A stretch of 64,000 nucleotides of DNA from Plumapathes pennacea. Taxonomy: Eukaryota; Cnidaria; Anthozoa; Antipatharia; Myriopathidae. The position numbers were made by a program, and so were the translations under genes. The stretch spans positions 4,037,167 to 4,101,166 of the forward strand of contig OZ038465.1 of the NCBI GenBank assembly GCA_964036295.1. Direction: 5' to 3'. Below the pieces are notes generated by a model. The model did no database searches, was not told the DNA's origin, and saw nothing but the letters and a program-made list of their open reading frames with translations. Of the stretch, positions 44,840 through 56,400 are shown piece after piece (position 1 is the stretch's first letter; each line of letters opens with the position of its first letter).

Positions 44840-45600
44840 ATGACGTCTTCAAATAAGCGCTTGTCACAACTCTTAAATAATTCGCCAAATTCAACACCAA
44901 TCAAGCCACAAACGAAGCAAAGCAAGACTGAAGGTGCAGGGAATCAAGATTTTACAAGATTATATGACCTGATAGCCGATATTAACAAGAAACTCGACAA
45001 GCTGGACATCATCGAAGAAAGGATGACGCGAATGGATGGAGATATCCGCGAATTAAAGAAATCATGCAGTTATGTACATGAAGTAACCGACGAACTTGGA
45101 TCAAGACAAAAGGAACAAGAAGATAAAACGAAAACCCTGGACGGCAAAATGGCACTGCTTGAAGAACAGACGCAACAACTGAAGAAAGACATCTCAGATA
45201 TGAGAGCGCACGCAATGCGAAGTAATCTTGTTTTTTATGGAGTGGAAGAAAAGGAGTCAGAAGACCCGTTCGCCGAGATTTACAAGATTTTGGAGAAGAA
45301 TTTAGGAATGAAAACCCCCCAAAAAATCGAAATCGAGAGGGCGCATCGGCTTGGAAGAAAGCAAACAAACAACAGACCTCTTGTGGCCAAATTCCTGCGA
45401 TACCAAGATAAGGAATTCATTCGCCGATCAGCGCATCTCCTCAAAGGAACTAAGATAAGTATTGCAGAACATTTCCCCAAAGAGATTGCAGAAAAAGGAA
45501 AACTCTTTACCCCGTGTTGAAGCAAGCCAGGAGAGATGGTCAGAAGGCTGTTTTAATCAAAGATCAGCTGATTATAAATGGTCAACTGTACAGGCCATAA
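44840..45600 (+). pseudogene. LINE ORF1 protein (coiled coil, L1-ORF1p-like), frameshifted near the end
   Basis: The start is ATG 44840 (MTSSNKRLSQ). The frame before it opens only with GTG. The N-terminal part is Ser/Asn-rich. A long coiled coil follows (about DLIADINKKLDKLD to QQLKKDISDM), then an RRM-like and C-terminal domain with RSNLVFYGVEE, ERAHRLGRK and RPLVAKFLRYQDKE, as in L1-type ORF1 proteins that bind RNA. The frame stops at about 45518, but the expected C-terminus continues in another frame to the TAA at 45598-45600. The break lies near 45495-45515, in a homopolymer-rich stretch. Confidence 0.8.
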
Positions 45601-45621
45601 TTCCAACCCCCACGCTGAAAA

Positions 45622-46050
45622 ATGGAAACAACATGTCACATTTGTAATTTACTGATTAACGAAAAACAGAAAGGTATTTCATGCATGTTATGCAATCATC
45701 TATTCCATTTAAAGTCCAGATGCCTTGAATCTAGTAAAGAAATCTTAGATCATATCATTAGGAACCCATCTGATTTTACATGCAACCGTTGCTTACAGGA
45801 TAGTTTTCCTTTTTCAAACCTTAGTGATGGAGAATATCAATCAACATTAGTGAATCTAAATAATAATTTTACAGAAAACGATCTTGAAAGATTAGATACT
45901 TTAATTTTAAATCCCTTTAAAGAGCTCCAGGATGACTCAAAAACTAGCGACATTAATAATTCTATCGATCCAGACTCTAATTTTGATAGCTTCAATTTAA
46001 ACATCCAAAACAAATATTACACAACCATTGATTTTCCAAGAGTTTGTTGA
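45622..46050 (+). pseudogene. LINE ORF2 N-terminus: PHD-like zinc finger
   Basis: The start is ATG 45622. It has a C4HC3-like set: C-x2-C near residues 5-8, C-x2-C near 21-24, H29, C34 and C-x2-C near 53-56, similar to a PHD finger. An acidic, Asn-rich linker follows. PHD-like fingers are known from CR1-group LINEs. The frame ends at 46050, but the next domain continues in a different frame from about 46030, so this is the start of a single broken ORF2. Confidence 0.75.
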
Positions 46051-47146
46051 CAGTTCAAATATTTCAGAACAACATATATCTTTTGTACATCTAAACATCC
46101 GAAGTATTCGAAATAAGCTTGATACACTATCCAATTATTTGCATCTCCTAACACATAAATTTTCAGTAATTGCTCTCACTGAAACTTGGTTAACAAGTGA
46201 TAATGAAGAGTATTATAACCTTCCTGGTTATACGCTCACTACAATGAATAGATCTAATAAATCCGGAGGTGGAGTTTGCTTCTACGTTAAAAACGATATC
46301 CAAATAAAGCCTAGATTTGATTTAAATGTAAACTGCTCTGATAACATTGAATCACTCTTCCTCGAAATATTAAATAAAAACAAAAAGAACCTAATCATAG
46401 GAGTAATTTACAGACCACCTAATAATAAGTATGAAGACTTTGAAAATAACATAAGCAATATATTATCTAAAGTGGACAAGGCAAATAAACCCTGCTATAT
46501 CATGGGCGATTTTAACATTGACCTTTTGAAATATGAAAGTTGTAACTTCGCAAACCGTTTCTATAATCAGATGTCATCTTCAGGGTTTCTCCCCTTGATT
46601 AAAAAACCAACTAGAATTACTAGATCTACAGCAACTCTGATTGACAATATATTTGTTAATTGTCTACAACACTTGGAACCAATAACAGGCATCTTATTTA
46701 GTGATATTTCTGATCATTTGCCAATTTTCTGTATCGATAAAAAGAACTGTGATAAGCCTAATTCAATCAAATCACCTCCAGAAACATATTATTCAAGGAT
46801 AATATCTGATTCTGCAATACAAGCCTTTCATTCTGAGTTAACAAGCTGGGATTGGAATGTTATTCTGTCAGAGAATGATGTTAAAAAAGCATACCAATCT
46901 TTTTTTGGAGTCTTTAAAGAATCATACAATAAACATTTTCCTCTAAGAAAACGGAAAACTTTTTCTAAAATAAAGCAGAAAAGTCCATGGGTTACAAAGG
47001 GAATTCTAAAATCTATAAATACTAAAAATAATTTATATAAAAAATTTCTGAATTTACCCAATATCATAAATGAGATGAAATACAAAAAGTACCGAAATAA
47101 ACTTAATCATACAATAAGATTGGCAAATAAGGAAATATTATTGTAA
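46031..47146 (+). pseudogene. LINE ORF2 middle: apurinic-type endonuclease
   Basis: An exonuclease-endonuclease-phosphatase fold is indicated by HLNIRSIRNK, the catalytic Glu in ALTETWL, VIYRPP, GDFNIDLL and the terminal SDHLPIFC. This domain nicks target DNA for target-primed reverse transcription. The displayed frame has no ATG at its start because it continues from the PHD segment. It ends at 47146 after a second frame break near 47120-47140. Confidence 0.85.
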
Positions 47147-48947
47147 CAAACTTAATAGTGTGGGTAATAATATCCGTGGAACCTGGAAGATTATCAACGA
47201 GATAATCAACAACAAAAAATCAAAGGCTAAATTTCCGGATTCCTTCAACTATGATAATATAGAAGTAAATGATCACCTAGAAATTGCAAATAAATTCAAT
47301 GAATACTTCGTAAATGTTGGGCCTAACCTTGCAAAGAAATTTAAAACACATGGAAAGCAGTACAAACAATTCTTAACTGGAGATTATGTCAATTCTATGC
47401 TACTAAGGGAAACTAATGAAGATGAAATTCAAAAAATTATAGACCAAATGAAAAACAAGAGTAGTTGTGGAATTGATGGTATTAATACCAAAGTAGTCAA
47501 AAGCGTTTCTGCAATCATAAGTCGGCCCCTAAGTTACATAGTAAATCGCTCTTTCGAAACTGGAGAAATTCCAGATGATTTAAAAATCTCCTTGGTGACA
47601 CCAGTACACAAATCTTCTGATAAGAGGGAATTTAATAATTACCGACCAATTTCAGTTTTACCCTGTTTTTCGAAAATCTTAGAAAAAATTATGTACCAAA
47701 GGCTCAGCAATTATGTAGAAATTAACAGCATTCTTTGTAATCAGCAATATGGATTCCGTACAAACAAATCAACAAATTATGCCATTATTGAATTAGTAGA
47801 TAAAATAACTAAAGCAATTGAAAAAGATGAATATACTATAGGAGTATTCCTTGATTTATCGAAAGCCTTTGATACGGTTAACCACAGTATTCTTTTAGAC
47901 AAGCTATGCTTCTATGGTATCAGAGGGACTTGCAACACGTGGTTTAAAAACTACTTGATTAATAGAAGACAGATTGTCAAATTTAACAACTCCAAATCTC
48001 AAGAAAAGATCATAACATGTGGTGTTCCACAAGGATCCGTTCTCGGACCACTCCTTTTTCTACTTTACATAAACGACATCATAAACTCCAGTAAACATCT
48101 TTTTTACATACTTTTTGCTGATGATACTAACATTTACTGCTCTGGAAAAGACCTAAAAGATCTCGAAACTAAACTTAATGAAGAATTAATAAGTGTTCAA
48201 GAGTGGATGAATTTAAATCAATTAACGTTAAATATCAAAAAAACCAATTTTATAATATTTAGATCAACCAAAAAATCACTTAAAGCAGAGGTAAATATAC
48301 GTTTTTCAGACCAGGAAATAAAAAGAGTCAATCAAACAAAATTTTTAGGAATCTTTATAGATGAAAATTTAACATGGAAAGGCCACATAAATTACATTAC
48401 GAATAAAATCTCAAAAACAATTGGAATTATCTGCAAGCTTCGACTTTTTATTAGCCAGAGACTTTTAAGAAACATTTATTACAGTCTAATCTATCCACAC
48501 CTATATTATGCCAACATTGTATGGGCAAATAATTACCATTCACGTCTTGACAAACTGTTAAAATTGCAAAAAAAATTGATACGAATAATGACATTTTCCA
48601 AATATAATGCACCCTCTTTACCTCTATTTCACAAATTCAAAATACTCAATATCCATCAAATAAATGATTTTCTGACAGCTTGCTTTACGTTTAAACTCAT
48701 CAACAAGTTTCTTCCGCCCTATTTTAGCTCTTTTTATGTTCAAAATTTAAACATACATCAACATAATACTAGAAGGGCAAAAAAATTACACCAAAAATAT
48801 AATAGAACTAACTATGGTAATTTTTCTACACGAAATAAGTTAATATCGATCTGGAACTCGACACCCAGCAATATTCAAGAATCTTCTTCCTTCACAATAT
48901 TTAAAAATAACATGAAATCGCACATTCTAAATATCCAAGTAACATAG
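47130..48947 (+). pseudogene. LINE ORF2 C-terminus: reverse transcriptase
   Basis: Contains the RT series NYRPISVLPCFSKILEK, QYGFRTNKST, the catalytic FLDLSKAFDTVNH, GVPQGSVLGPLLFLLYINDI and FADDTNIY, then FLGIFIDENLTW. The C-terminal region has HNTRRAKK and an IWNS-type ending. All three catalytic aspartates are present. No internal stop was noted after the frame break near 47130. The reading frame upstream of GTG 47160 continues without a stop and matches the end of the endonuclease part. Confidence 0.88.
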
Positions 48948-49290
48948 AGTTTTATTCTTATGATTATTATTAGCTTATTACTATCTACAAATACAAATAT
49001 TTTTAGCTTCACGTTTGTTATTTCTTACTTGTTCGTGGCGAAGTAGCTTATCTTTATTAGTATGATTATTTCATCAACCAAAAAATATATACATGGAATA
49101 GGATATTTTTGTTGGTAATTCTGCCAACTGATCACCTATAAAGATAATCTCAAAGTATTACATAAAGGGGGACTACTCTGTAAAAGCCTGTTAGGGTTTA
49201 ATTTAGTCCTCCTACCATTGTATCGATTAAATATACCAATGTACAGTAATTAATTTGTTATGACAAAAATGGTGAATAAACAAACAAAAA

Positions 49291-50217
49291 TACACCACAT
49301 CATCATTCATATAAGATGTTATAAAATAACTATGATACTACGCGCGCTCTGATTGGTTAAAAAACCATTTTATAAATAAGTACAAAGACATGGAAATGAC
49401 GAATCCTGAAATAAAAAGACTGCGTGTCGTCCCCTACTTCAAAGATTCATGTGTTACAGAAACTGCAGTGGGCTATTAGAGCAAATAGTGAAGCCGTGTG
49501 CAAATCATGTGCAATTAGTGAAGCAGCGTGAAGAAAAGTTGTCCGAACATTGCATGAAATTTAATTCGGAAACCGTGAGACAGAAAGCCAACAATTACAC
49601 AGTCAAAGAACATTCTCTAAAGTTTCTAACCTTTATACCTTCGTCTCCTGTGGCTCGTAGCTAGTAACTAGATGGCTTAGATCACCGGAGTTTCACACGA
49701 ATAATTGTAGGTTTATGGTGATGAAGGCACAAACAGTCTTCGCTAATGAGTCTGTCTCGGCTGTCGGCTCGGTGGCACAAAAGCTGTTGAGTCAATTCAA
49801 TGGAGTTGACTGTCGTCCGGCAGAGTTCAAGTAATGCTCAAGTAAAGCAAACAAATGTACAAACTACCTTCTTCAGCAGAGTAGTGTTGTTGTGCAGACA
49901 TGTTTACGTCGAGTGACACCGTTGTCCTGAAAGTTGAAACCTGACGGCTCAAAACATTCTCGCCGGTTCTTTTGAATTCTTGACAAACAGTGGTACTAAT
50001 ATCCGACACATTTCTTGCGAAATTCACTTTCATTTAGCAGCCTGTCAAGTTTTTCAAGTGAACGGGAGTGGTGTTCCGTTTTCATTCATGGACTGACTTG
50101 AGCGAAGTGCCGTGAAACAGACTTTCCGATTGGACGAGCGTGCGTTTTGACGGTTTTCGGGAGAATCTTGAACTTGATTATTTTCAATATAAAGTTCTTT
50201 CAGGTAATAAAAGCTTC
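49291..50217. other. Intergenic, nothing recognised
   Basis: No gene or clear repeat was seen. The ORF at 49449-49664 has no recognisable feature. Confidence 0.4.
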
Positions 50218-50230
50218 GTTATTTTATAAA

Positions 50231-50421
50231 AGCAATATGATACTCGTTTCCATGTCTATGTACTCTTATATAAACACTTGGGATGTTGTGAGAACACTCG
50301 AAAAAGTTCAAAATCACTCGCCGAAGCGGCTCGTGATTTTGAACTTTTTCTCGTGTTCTCCCAACATCCCGCGTGTTTATATAAGAGTACATAGACATGG
50401 AAACTCGTGTTATATTGCTTA
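50231..50421. repeat. Foldback element 1 of cluster
   Basis: Left arm starts AAGCAATATGATACTCG; right arm ends CTCGTGTTATATTGCTT. Inner arms share TTTCCATGTCTATGTACTC and GTTCAAAATCAC with their complements. The centre is near 50325. Confidence 0.8.
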
Positions 50422-50539
50422 ATTATATAAAGACACTTCCATTGCATCTTTCATGTAAGACCTAATACAAAGTTCTTGAGACACTTGTGAATTGTAACGA
50501 AATTGAAAAAAATTGCGCGACGTAAATTATTGTATGCAT

Positions 50540-50728
50540 GTTATTAACAAGTAATAGCATGACTTCTCGTGCAATTTTGGAATAAATAAGCACTCGTAAA
50601 TTTTTCAAAGACCACAAATTGCACTCGCGCGGCGCTCGTGCAATTTTGTGGTCTTTGAAACGTGCTAATTTATTCCAAATTGCACTCAAAATCATGCGAT
50701 TACATATACTAACAGCTCGATCGAGAAT
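50540..50728. repeat. Foldback element 2 of cluster
   Basis: Arms share GTGCAATTTTGGAATAAAT and TTTCAAAGACCACAAA with reverse complements on the right side. The centre is near 50634, within GCGCGGCGC. Confidence 0.8.
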
Positions 50729-51044
50729 TTTTCTGCCTGCTGCAATACTTCGCGTGGCATTATGCTGGCCGCCTCGCAAGCCGACCGTCTTCGCTCGGCT
50801 TGCTCGTTGGCAATAAAGACACATTTATCCTAAAAAACCAAACAGTTTTATTTTAGGGTTCCACCTTGTATCTTATAGGTTTTGGCCATTCGGACTACTA
50901 TTTTGGGAAAATCCGGTGTTTTTACTGAAAATTCTGACGACCTTGCTCGGCTTATAAATAATCACGCCTGAGGAGCTGCTGTCAGGAACCACAGGCGGCC
51001 CAGACTCCGGGGGTGCTGTGCGTAACAAGATTATATGAGAATGT

Positions 51045-51149
51045 ATGGGTATTTGAACGATTACGGAAAATCGTAGCATTTGATAATGAAACTCTAAATA
51101 AAACTCGAAACAAATGCTATGATTTTCCGTTACTGCGGAACTATACCCC
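51045..51149. repeat. Foldback element 3 of cluster
   Basis: Left GATTACGGAAAATCGTAGCA and right TGCTATGATTTTCCGTTACT are imperfect inverted arms. GGGTAT on the left outside pairs with ATACCC on the right. Confidence 0.7.
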
Positions 51150-51689
51150 CTGGAGCCTCGGCCATCTGTGCAGGAACAAGCTGTCATGCGATCGTCACTA
51201 GGAAGTTCCTATTTGTCGCACTTTCCGCGCACGTGATGACCCGGATGCAGACCGTCTTCCGCCGCAACTAAGAAGCGGCGGCAAGGCATTCAGTCCAAAC
51301 CTTGTGAAATATTGCTCTCTGTTTCATATGCAGTTTCAGTTGCAGTAATTGGGGATAAACTTGCCCCCTTGGACATCACAATGGCCTTGCATGCGGATTA
51401 GACTCTTCAAACAATGGATTAGGATTTTTAAACAATGAAATGATTATGAACAAAAGATGTCTGTGCCTTTAATTTATAACTTCGTCTGCTGATCTCAATT
51501 CTCATTCCTTATATTGATTACCTTACAACTATCTGTTTACTTTCGTTTTGATTCGATCAAGTTTCTTTCGCAAACGCACGCAAATATTCGGGACCAGCTG
51601 GGGACATGTCGCCGACGGCCAACCTTAATAACTGCCTGCGTGACACGAACAAAACAAAACAAACGGCAAATATAGATAAGCATATCACT

Positions 51690-51860
51690 ACTATAAAAAC
51701 GCGCCGTCCACACGAATGCGTTTTTGTTTGAAAAACGCACACATTTTGACGTTTCTATTCGCCGTCCACACGAAAACGATGCCTCGAATTCACTTAAAAC
51801 GGAAACTTTTGAAAACGCCTCACAAAGTCGTTTTCGTGTTGACGGTCAAATTAACTGGGA
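51690..51860. repeat. Degraded repeat with CGCCGTCCACACGAA words
   Basis: CGCCGTCCACACGAA occurs at about 51702 and 51762, among AAAACGC/GCGTTTT words in both orientations. It looks like a decayed MITE similar in character to the element at 33700-34030. Low confidence. Confidence 0.4.
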
Positions 51861-52403
51861 CCGAAAACTCATTAGCTATGTTCAGTTCACACTCAGGGTC
51901 GAGACAGGGTCGTAGTATTTTCAGTGCAACTGTCCATCTCGCTTCGAAATTCAGCTAAGAAAATAAACTGGTGTGAGCATCAATATAGTGGGAGAAGACT
52001 TCCATAACTTCTGCGTTCGGTCAGAAACAAATCAATTGCTAACTTTCCCGTGCAACACTTGTGAACTGAGTACAGGGAAAAGGAGAGAATGTCGCCTTGT
52101 TTTACTGTAAATCATCAACGCTAAAGTACTGTTTAAGGTAGCAGTGTACTCTTAGTTGGGGCGCCCCCACAGAGGATCACCGACAGCACTTGTACGCTGA
52201 TGGAATTCTCAGGGAACAATATGCGGGTTGAAAAGTATTGATGTCAATATCCTTAAAGGGGCTTAAGTGTTTGACTATAGTACTTATCGCGGTAAACAAC
52301 AATGTAGCAAACAAAATGTTGAAATGTGAAAACATCGGCTCTCCTAGAGAATTTTGTAAGAGAGAAGAAGGAGGGGGAGCAAATGAGAGAGCATTAGAGA
52401 ATA

Positions 52404-52798
52404 TTATTACTCGACTTCACATTTTCGAGTGCAAATAAAGGCTAACACTCGTCAGGAACGAGGAGATCAACTTGTTTGTTAGCTTACGTGATCAATTTTC
52501 GCAAGCAAAGCTTACGAACGCGTCAGTTTTTGTTCCATTTTGCGCGCGGCGAAAACGTTTCCCTGTTTCGTTTAGTCGTATAATAAACAATTTATTATTA
52601 CACGACTTCACATGTTCGAGTGCAAATACGGGCCAAAACGAGTGCAAAGATGGGAGCGTATTGCACTCGTCAGGAACCAGATCAACTGGTTTATTACCTT
52701 ACGTGATCAGTTTTCGCAAGCAAAGTTTACGAACGCGTCATTTTTTGTTCCATTTTGCGCGCGGCGAGAATGTTTGCCCTGCTTCGTTTGTCGTGTAA
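52404..52798. repeat. Tandem duplication, two units of about 190 bp
   Basis: Unit 1 (about 52404-52592) and unit 2 (about 52593-52798) share TATTATTAC-CGACTTCACAT, TTCGAGTGCAAATA, CTTACGTGATCA-TTTTCGC, ACGAACGCGTCA and GTTCCATTTTGCGCGCGGCG. The end of unit 1 (GTCGTATAATAAAC) preserves the uninterrupted form of the site into which the following palindrome is inserted at the end of unit 2. Confidence 0.8.
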
Positions 52799-53067
52799 AG
52801 GTGAAGTAATACAGGCAACATTTTCAGTGCAACTTGTCTAGCAACAATGTTGCGTTGCAAGTTGCACTGTAATGTTGCGCGTATTACCACCGTGTTGCAA
52901 GTTGCAGCAACATCTTGCACGAAGTAGAAGTGGGTTCTACTTCGTGCAACATGTTACTGCAACTTGAAACACGGTGGTAATACGCGCAACATTACGGTGC
53001 AACTTGCAACGCAACATTGTTGCACGACAAGTTGCACTGAAATGTTGCCCGTATTACTTCACCTTAA
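52797..53067. mobile_element. 267-bp near-palindrome inserted with TAA duplication
   Basis: Arms run 52799-52929 and 52935-53065 with a five-base centre at 52932. The ends are AAGGTGAAGTAATAC and GTATTACTTCACCTT. Arms differ at only scattered positions. Compared with the unfilled site in tandem unit 1, the insertion duplicates TAA (left GTCGTGTAA, right TAATAAAC), as PIF/Harbinger elements do. It has no coding capacity. Confidence 0.82.
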
Positions 53068-53264
53068 TAAACAATTTATTACACGAAAAGTCGTGCAATA
53101 CGGCTGTATTTTTACTCGTCAGTTTTATTTTTTCTCGCCTGAAGCAGGCTCGAAAAAATAAAACCGACTCGTAAAAATACTCCGCCGTATTGCATTCCTT
53201 CCCGTGTAATAACCTCTTTGTAAGAGACAGCCAGTGAGACAGGGTGACAAAGAGCGAGACAAGA

Positions 53265-53455
53265 TTAAAGCCTGGTTTTCACGAGCGCCGCAAGCACAAG
53301 AGTACTTATTTTACAGTGAAAACGGCCTCGACGTAAGCGGAAGCACAAGGATCAAAATATTTTGATTCTAGTTTTGTGCTTGTGCTTGTCGAGCCTGTTT
53401 TCATTGTGAAATAAGTACACTCGTGCTAGCGTCGCTCGTGAAAACCAGGCTTTAA
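53265..53455. mobile_element. MITE with TTAA ends (piggyBac-type target)
   Basis: The body 53269-53451 starts AGCCTGGTTTTCACGAGCG and ends with its reverse complement, CGCTCGTGAAAACCAGGCT. TTAA stands on both sides. The interior repeats CTTGTGCTTG-like words in both orientations. A diverged relative lies at about 54260-54345. Confidence 0.75.
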
Positions 53456-56400
53456 AGTGTATCGCGCCATAAAAAGAAAAGATAGAAACAATTAAGATAA
53501 ATAACAGACGAACGCTTATACAGGAGAGGTTTCGCAGACAAAAACAGAACTGAGAAAAACAATCAAGGAACAACATAGTCAATGATTTAATAACCAAATT
53601 ATTGATTTGATCGTCAGTATACCCGATTCCCACACTTACTATCTCAAACAGCCACCATACCTAATCCGCGTGAGAAGTATTGTTTATCGTAGTTCACATC
53701 ACCTATCTTTGAGAACAACTGACGTACTTTGTGAAACAGTAAAACTCAAACGTAATATCCAAAGTCGATATTGAACTGATATTGCCAGTCAAGTTACACC
53801 CGCACCATCTGAAGAGCGGGTTACACTAATAGTGTTCAAAAACTGATCAGATATAACAACGAAGCTCTTAGAGCACTAAAGAACCATAAAACGTTGATCA
53901 CAACAAAAACAAAAACGGTCAATTCATGCACTACGACTGACTAATCGAATCAGCCAAATTTTGCCGTTTCTTAGATGCACTTATGAAGCACATATATTGG
54001 CTGGTTTTTCTGTCAGATGCGGTCATGTGTAACTTAGTTTTGACAGCTAAACGGAAACATTTTCAGCTTCACCACGATTTTCAAGTGCGCGAGATGTGGC
54101 GTCGTCTTGGTGTCCACAAGCGACGCAATCACAAGGGAAAGAAAAACAATATTTTGATCCTTAGATAGATAGTTTATTTCCCTTTGATAGCATACAGTGT
54201 ATTAAGTAAATAACTATACAATGATGTGTAGGGAAGGACCAAATAAGACCGCCAGGGTTTTTACCAGTAGTCCTTGTGCTTTTGTTTGTGCTTGCATTGG
54301 GCCTGTTTTCACTGCGAAACAAGGACTCTTGCGCTACCGCTTATGCTTGACTGTGCTTGCGCCAATCATGAAAATCTTACCCGGAACCTCCAACCGCCAA
54401 AAAAAAGTAAACAAGAAACTGCCATTCAAAATAAAATGTACTTGTCGTGATTAATGTTGTCAGTTATGCAACACCTGCGAATTTGAGCGATTTTAATCTG
54501 GGGTGCCCTGCAGGATAAAATATAAATAATAATTGCTCAAACTGGCTATGGGAGCTGTTGCTGGGAATTACACCAAGGTTAATTGTGATGCACTGCGAAG
54601 GTCAAGGCCTCGAACTTTGTGGCGTGCAAAGTCAAGATGTTTCGGGCATGCCCGGGCAGGTGGTTATCGCAAAACAGGCCGCAATTTTATAATATGTCTG
54701 CCGCATGCGACCAAGACACGACACGAGAAAATGTCGCTTTTCAAGCACTTAAAACAATAATGCCGCCTAAAATGCACGACCCAGGCTATGGATTTTATTA
54801 TGAATATCAGCCCCCGGGTTGTATCCGGCCGAATAATGTTGTACTTCGTTTCCGTCAGGAGGTAAACTTCGACTGCTTTCTTTTGTGTTACCACGTTTGG
54901 CTGTGCGTTTCCGCCCCCAATCCATTTTCGATTAAAATGTATATGTGATCACGTTATAACAAAAACACGGACAACCGTCGTTTCTCTTGAGACTGCTCTC
55001 TGAACACCATTTAACGGCTACTCAAGCGTCGGTCTTTATAGGCGCCATAAACCGAAGAGTGTCATCACCCACAAACGACCAATATCTTTGATTTGCGATC
55101 CTAAAAATTACATTCAATAAATAGGTCTTCGCGCATTTGCCAATGTTTGAACAGGTAGAAATTGCGATTGAATCGGACATTGCATGCCCGCTGTTCCAAA
55201 AAACAGTTCGCGGGTTTGCGCGCATGTTTTCCCGCGAAAAACAATTTAAAACGTTGTCTTTTGAGATAGCGTTATGGGAGTTTCGTTTGTTTATTCGAGT
55301 GCGATCATAGTGACGTGTTTTATTTTTCGTGATCAATCTAAAGTTTAGACTTTTGGGGAAATCTTCAAAATGAAACTGCCGCGACAACTGAATTACTGAG
55401 TCCCGAGGGATTGTTTCAGACGTCAAATTTTCCGTGTCAAGTCTTGGTGGAGGACTTTAATGGTGCCTCGGATACCTTCATCCATCTACATGGGCTAATA
55501 CAGTCAAAGCATATGACTGTAGCTAGCATGCTATATATGATCCCATAACTTCAGACATTTTCAAGGCGTGACATTAAGCAAGAAATCAATTAAAACATTC
55601 CACGATAAACCCTTCTCTTAAAGGTGACCATCACTTTGAGACACATGAAATATTAAACTTCTCGAGAGTCGCATTCCGTGCTCAAGGGGGAAGAGGGGGG
55701 CATTCCACGGTCTTGTTATGTACCACTGATGACTTTAAAGTTGAGCCGGAGTACTTGTTGCGATTGGATTGTAGGCTTGAATACTCGCGGGGATTTTGTC
55801 AATATCCACAGATTTTGAGGCAAAATCATTCAGTTCCTCGCACTTTCTGCTGCTAGTTGGTCTTCCGAGGTAATAACGACAATAACGCTACTGTCATAAT
55901 CAAGACATGAAACATACGCCAGACGAGCTAAGTGATTAGAGAATTTCATGGCGCCATTCGGGTTAAGAGGAAAATGAGTACAGAACAAGAGCATTGACTC
56001 TCGGTTCAAATCTGGGTTCATTATAAGTCGGAGGTGGCAAGTGAGGCTTTCGAATCTGACACGTTAGTCGCCTCCCTTTTTTAGTGTTCGCTTATGTTTT
56101 AGTCTAGTGAGACTCATGGTGAAGTCTGGTTTTTACTTGCAAGATAAGCATATGCACTTCAATTAGTATTGATTGAATGTATCATAAACTGAATACTAGG
56201 TTCGACACTTCACAGTGACAATAAAACGCACTCGCGAGAAAAGATAAATAAATAATAAAAAAAACACAAGAACAACGAATACACAAGCTCGTGTCAGCTG
56301 GAAAAGGAGTCTTGTGTACAGTCGAGAAATGTCAGCCTCTGTCAAACAAATGTGACCACTAACTCCAAAGCACTAACGGAGTTCATTCAGAGGTTATACT

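Larger units (their letters stand above)
44520..49290 (+). mobile_element. Near-full-length LINE (non-LTR retrotransposon)
   Basis: The order is a 5' UTR (from about 44520), ORF1 (44840-45600), a 21-bp gap, then ORF2 split as PHD-like finger (45622-46050), endonuclease (to 47146) and reverse transcriptase (to 48947). A 3' UTR follows and ends near ATGGTGAATAAACAAACAAA (about 49270-49290). All catalytic motifs are present. The three frame breaks are each a single reading-frame step, so the copy is either young or affected by assembly indels. The RT type is jockey/CR1-like by general motif character. Exact ends and target-site duplication were not resolved. Confidence 0.85.

Noticed and set aside
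54533..54948. Overlapping plus-strand frames of 75 and 109 codons
   Set aside because: No recognisable protein features, and no splice partner was seen.
55022..55426. 134-codon minus-strand open frame
   Set aside because: No recognisable motif, signal peptide or membrane segment, and no neighbouring exon with matching splice sites was found.
55980..56025. CGGTTCAAATCTGGGTTC, resembling a tRNA or SINE B-box
   Set aside because: No matching A-box or cloverleaf was found nearby.
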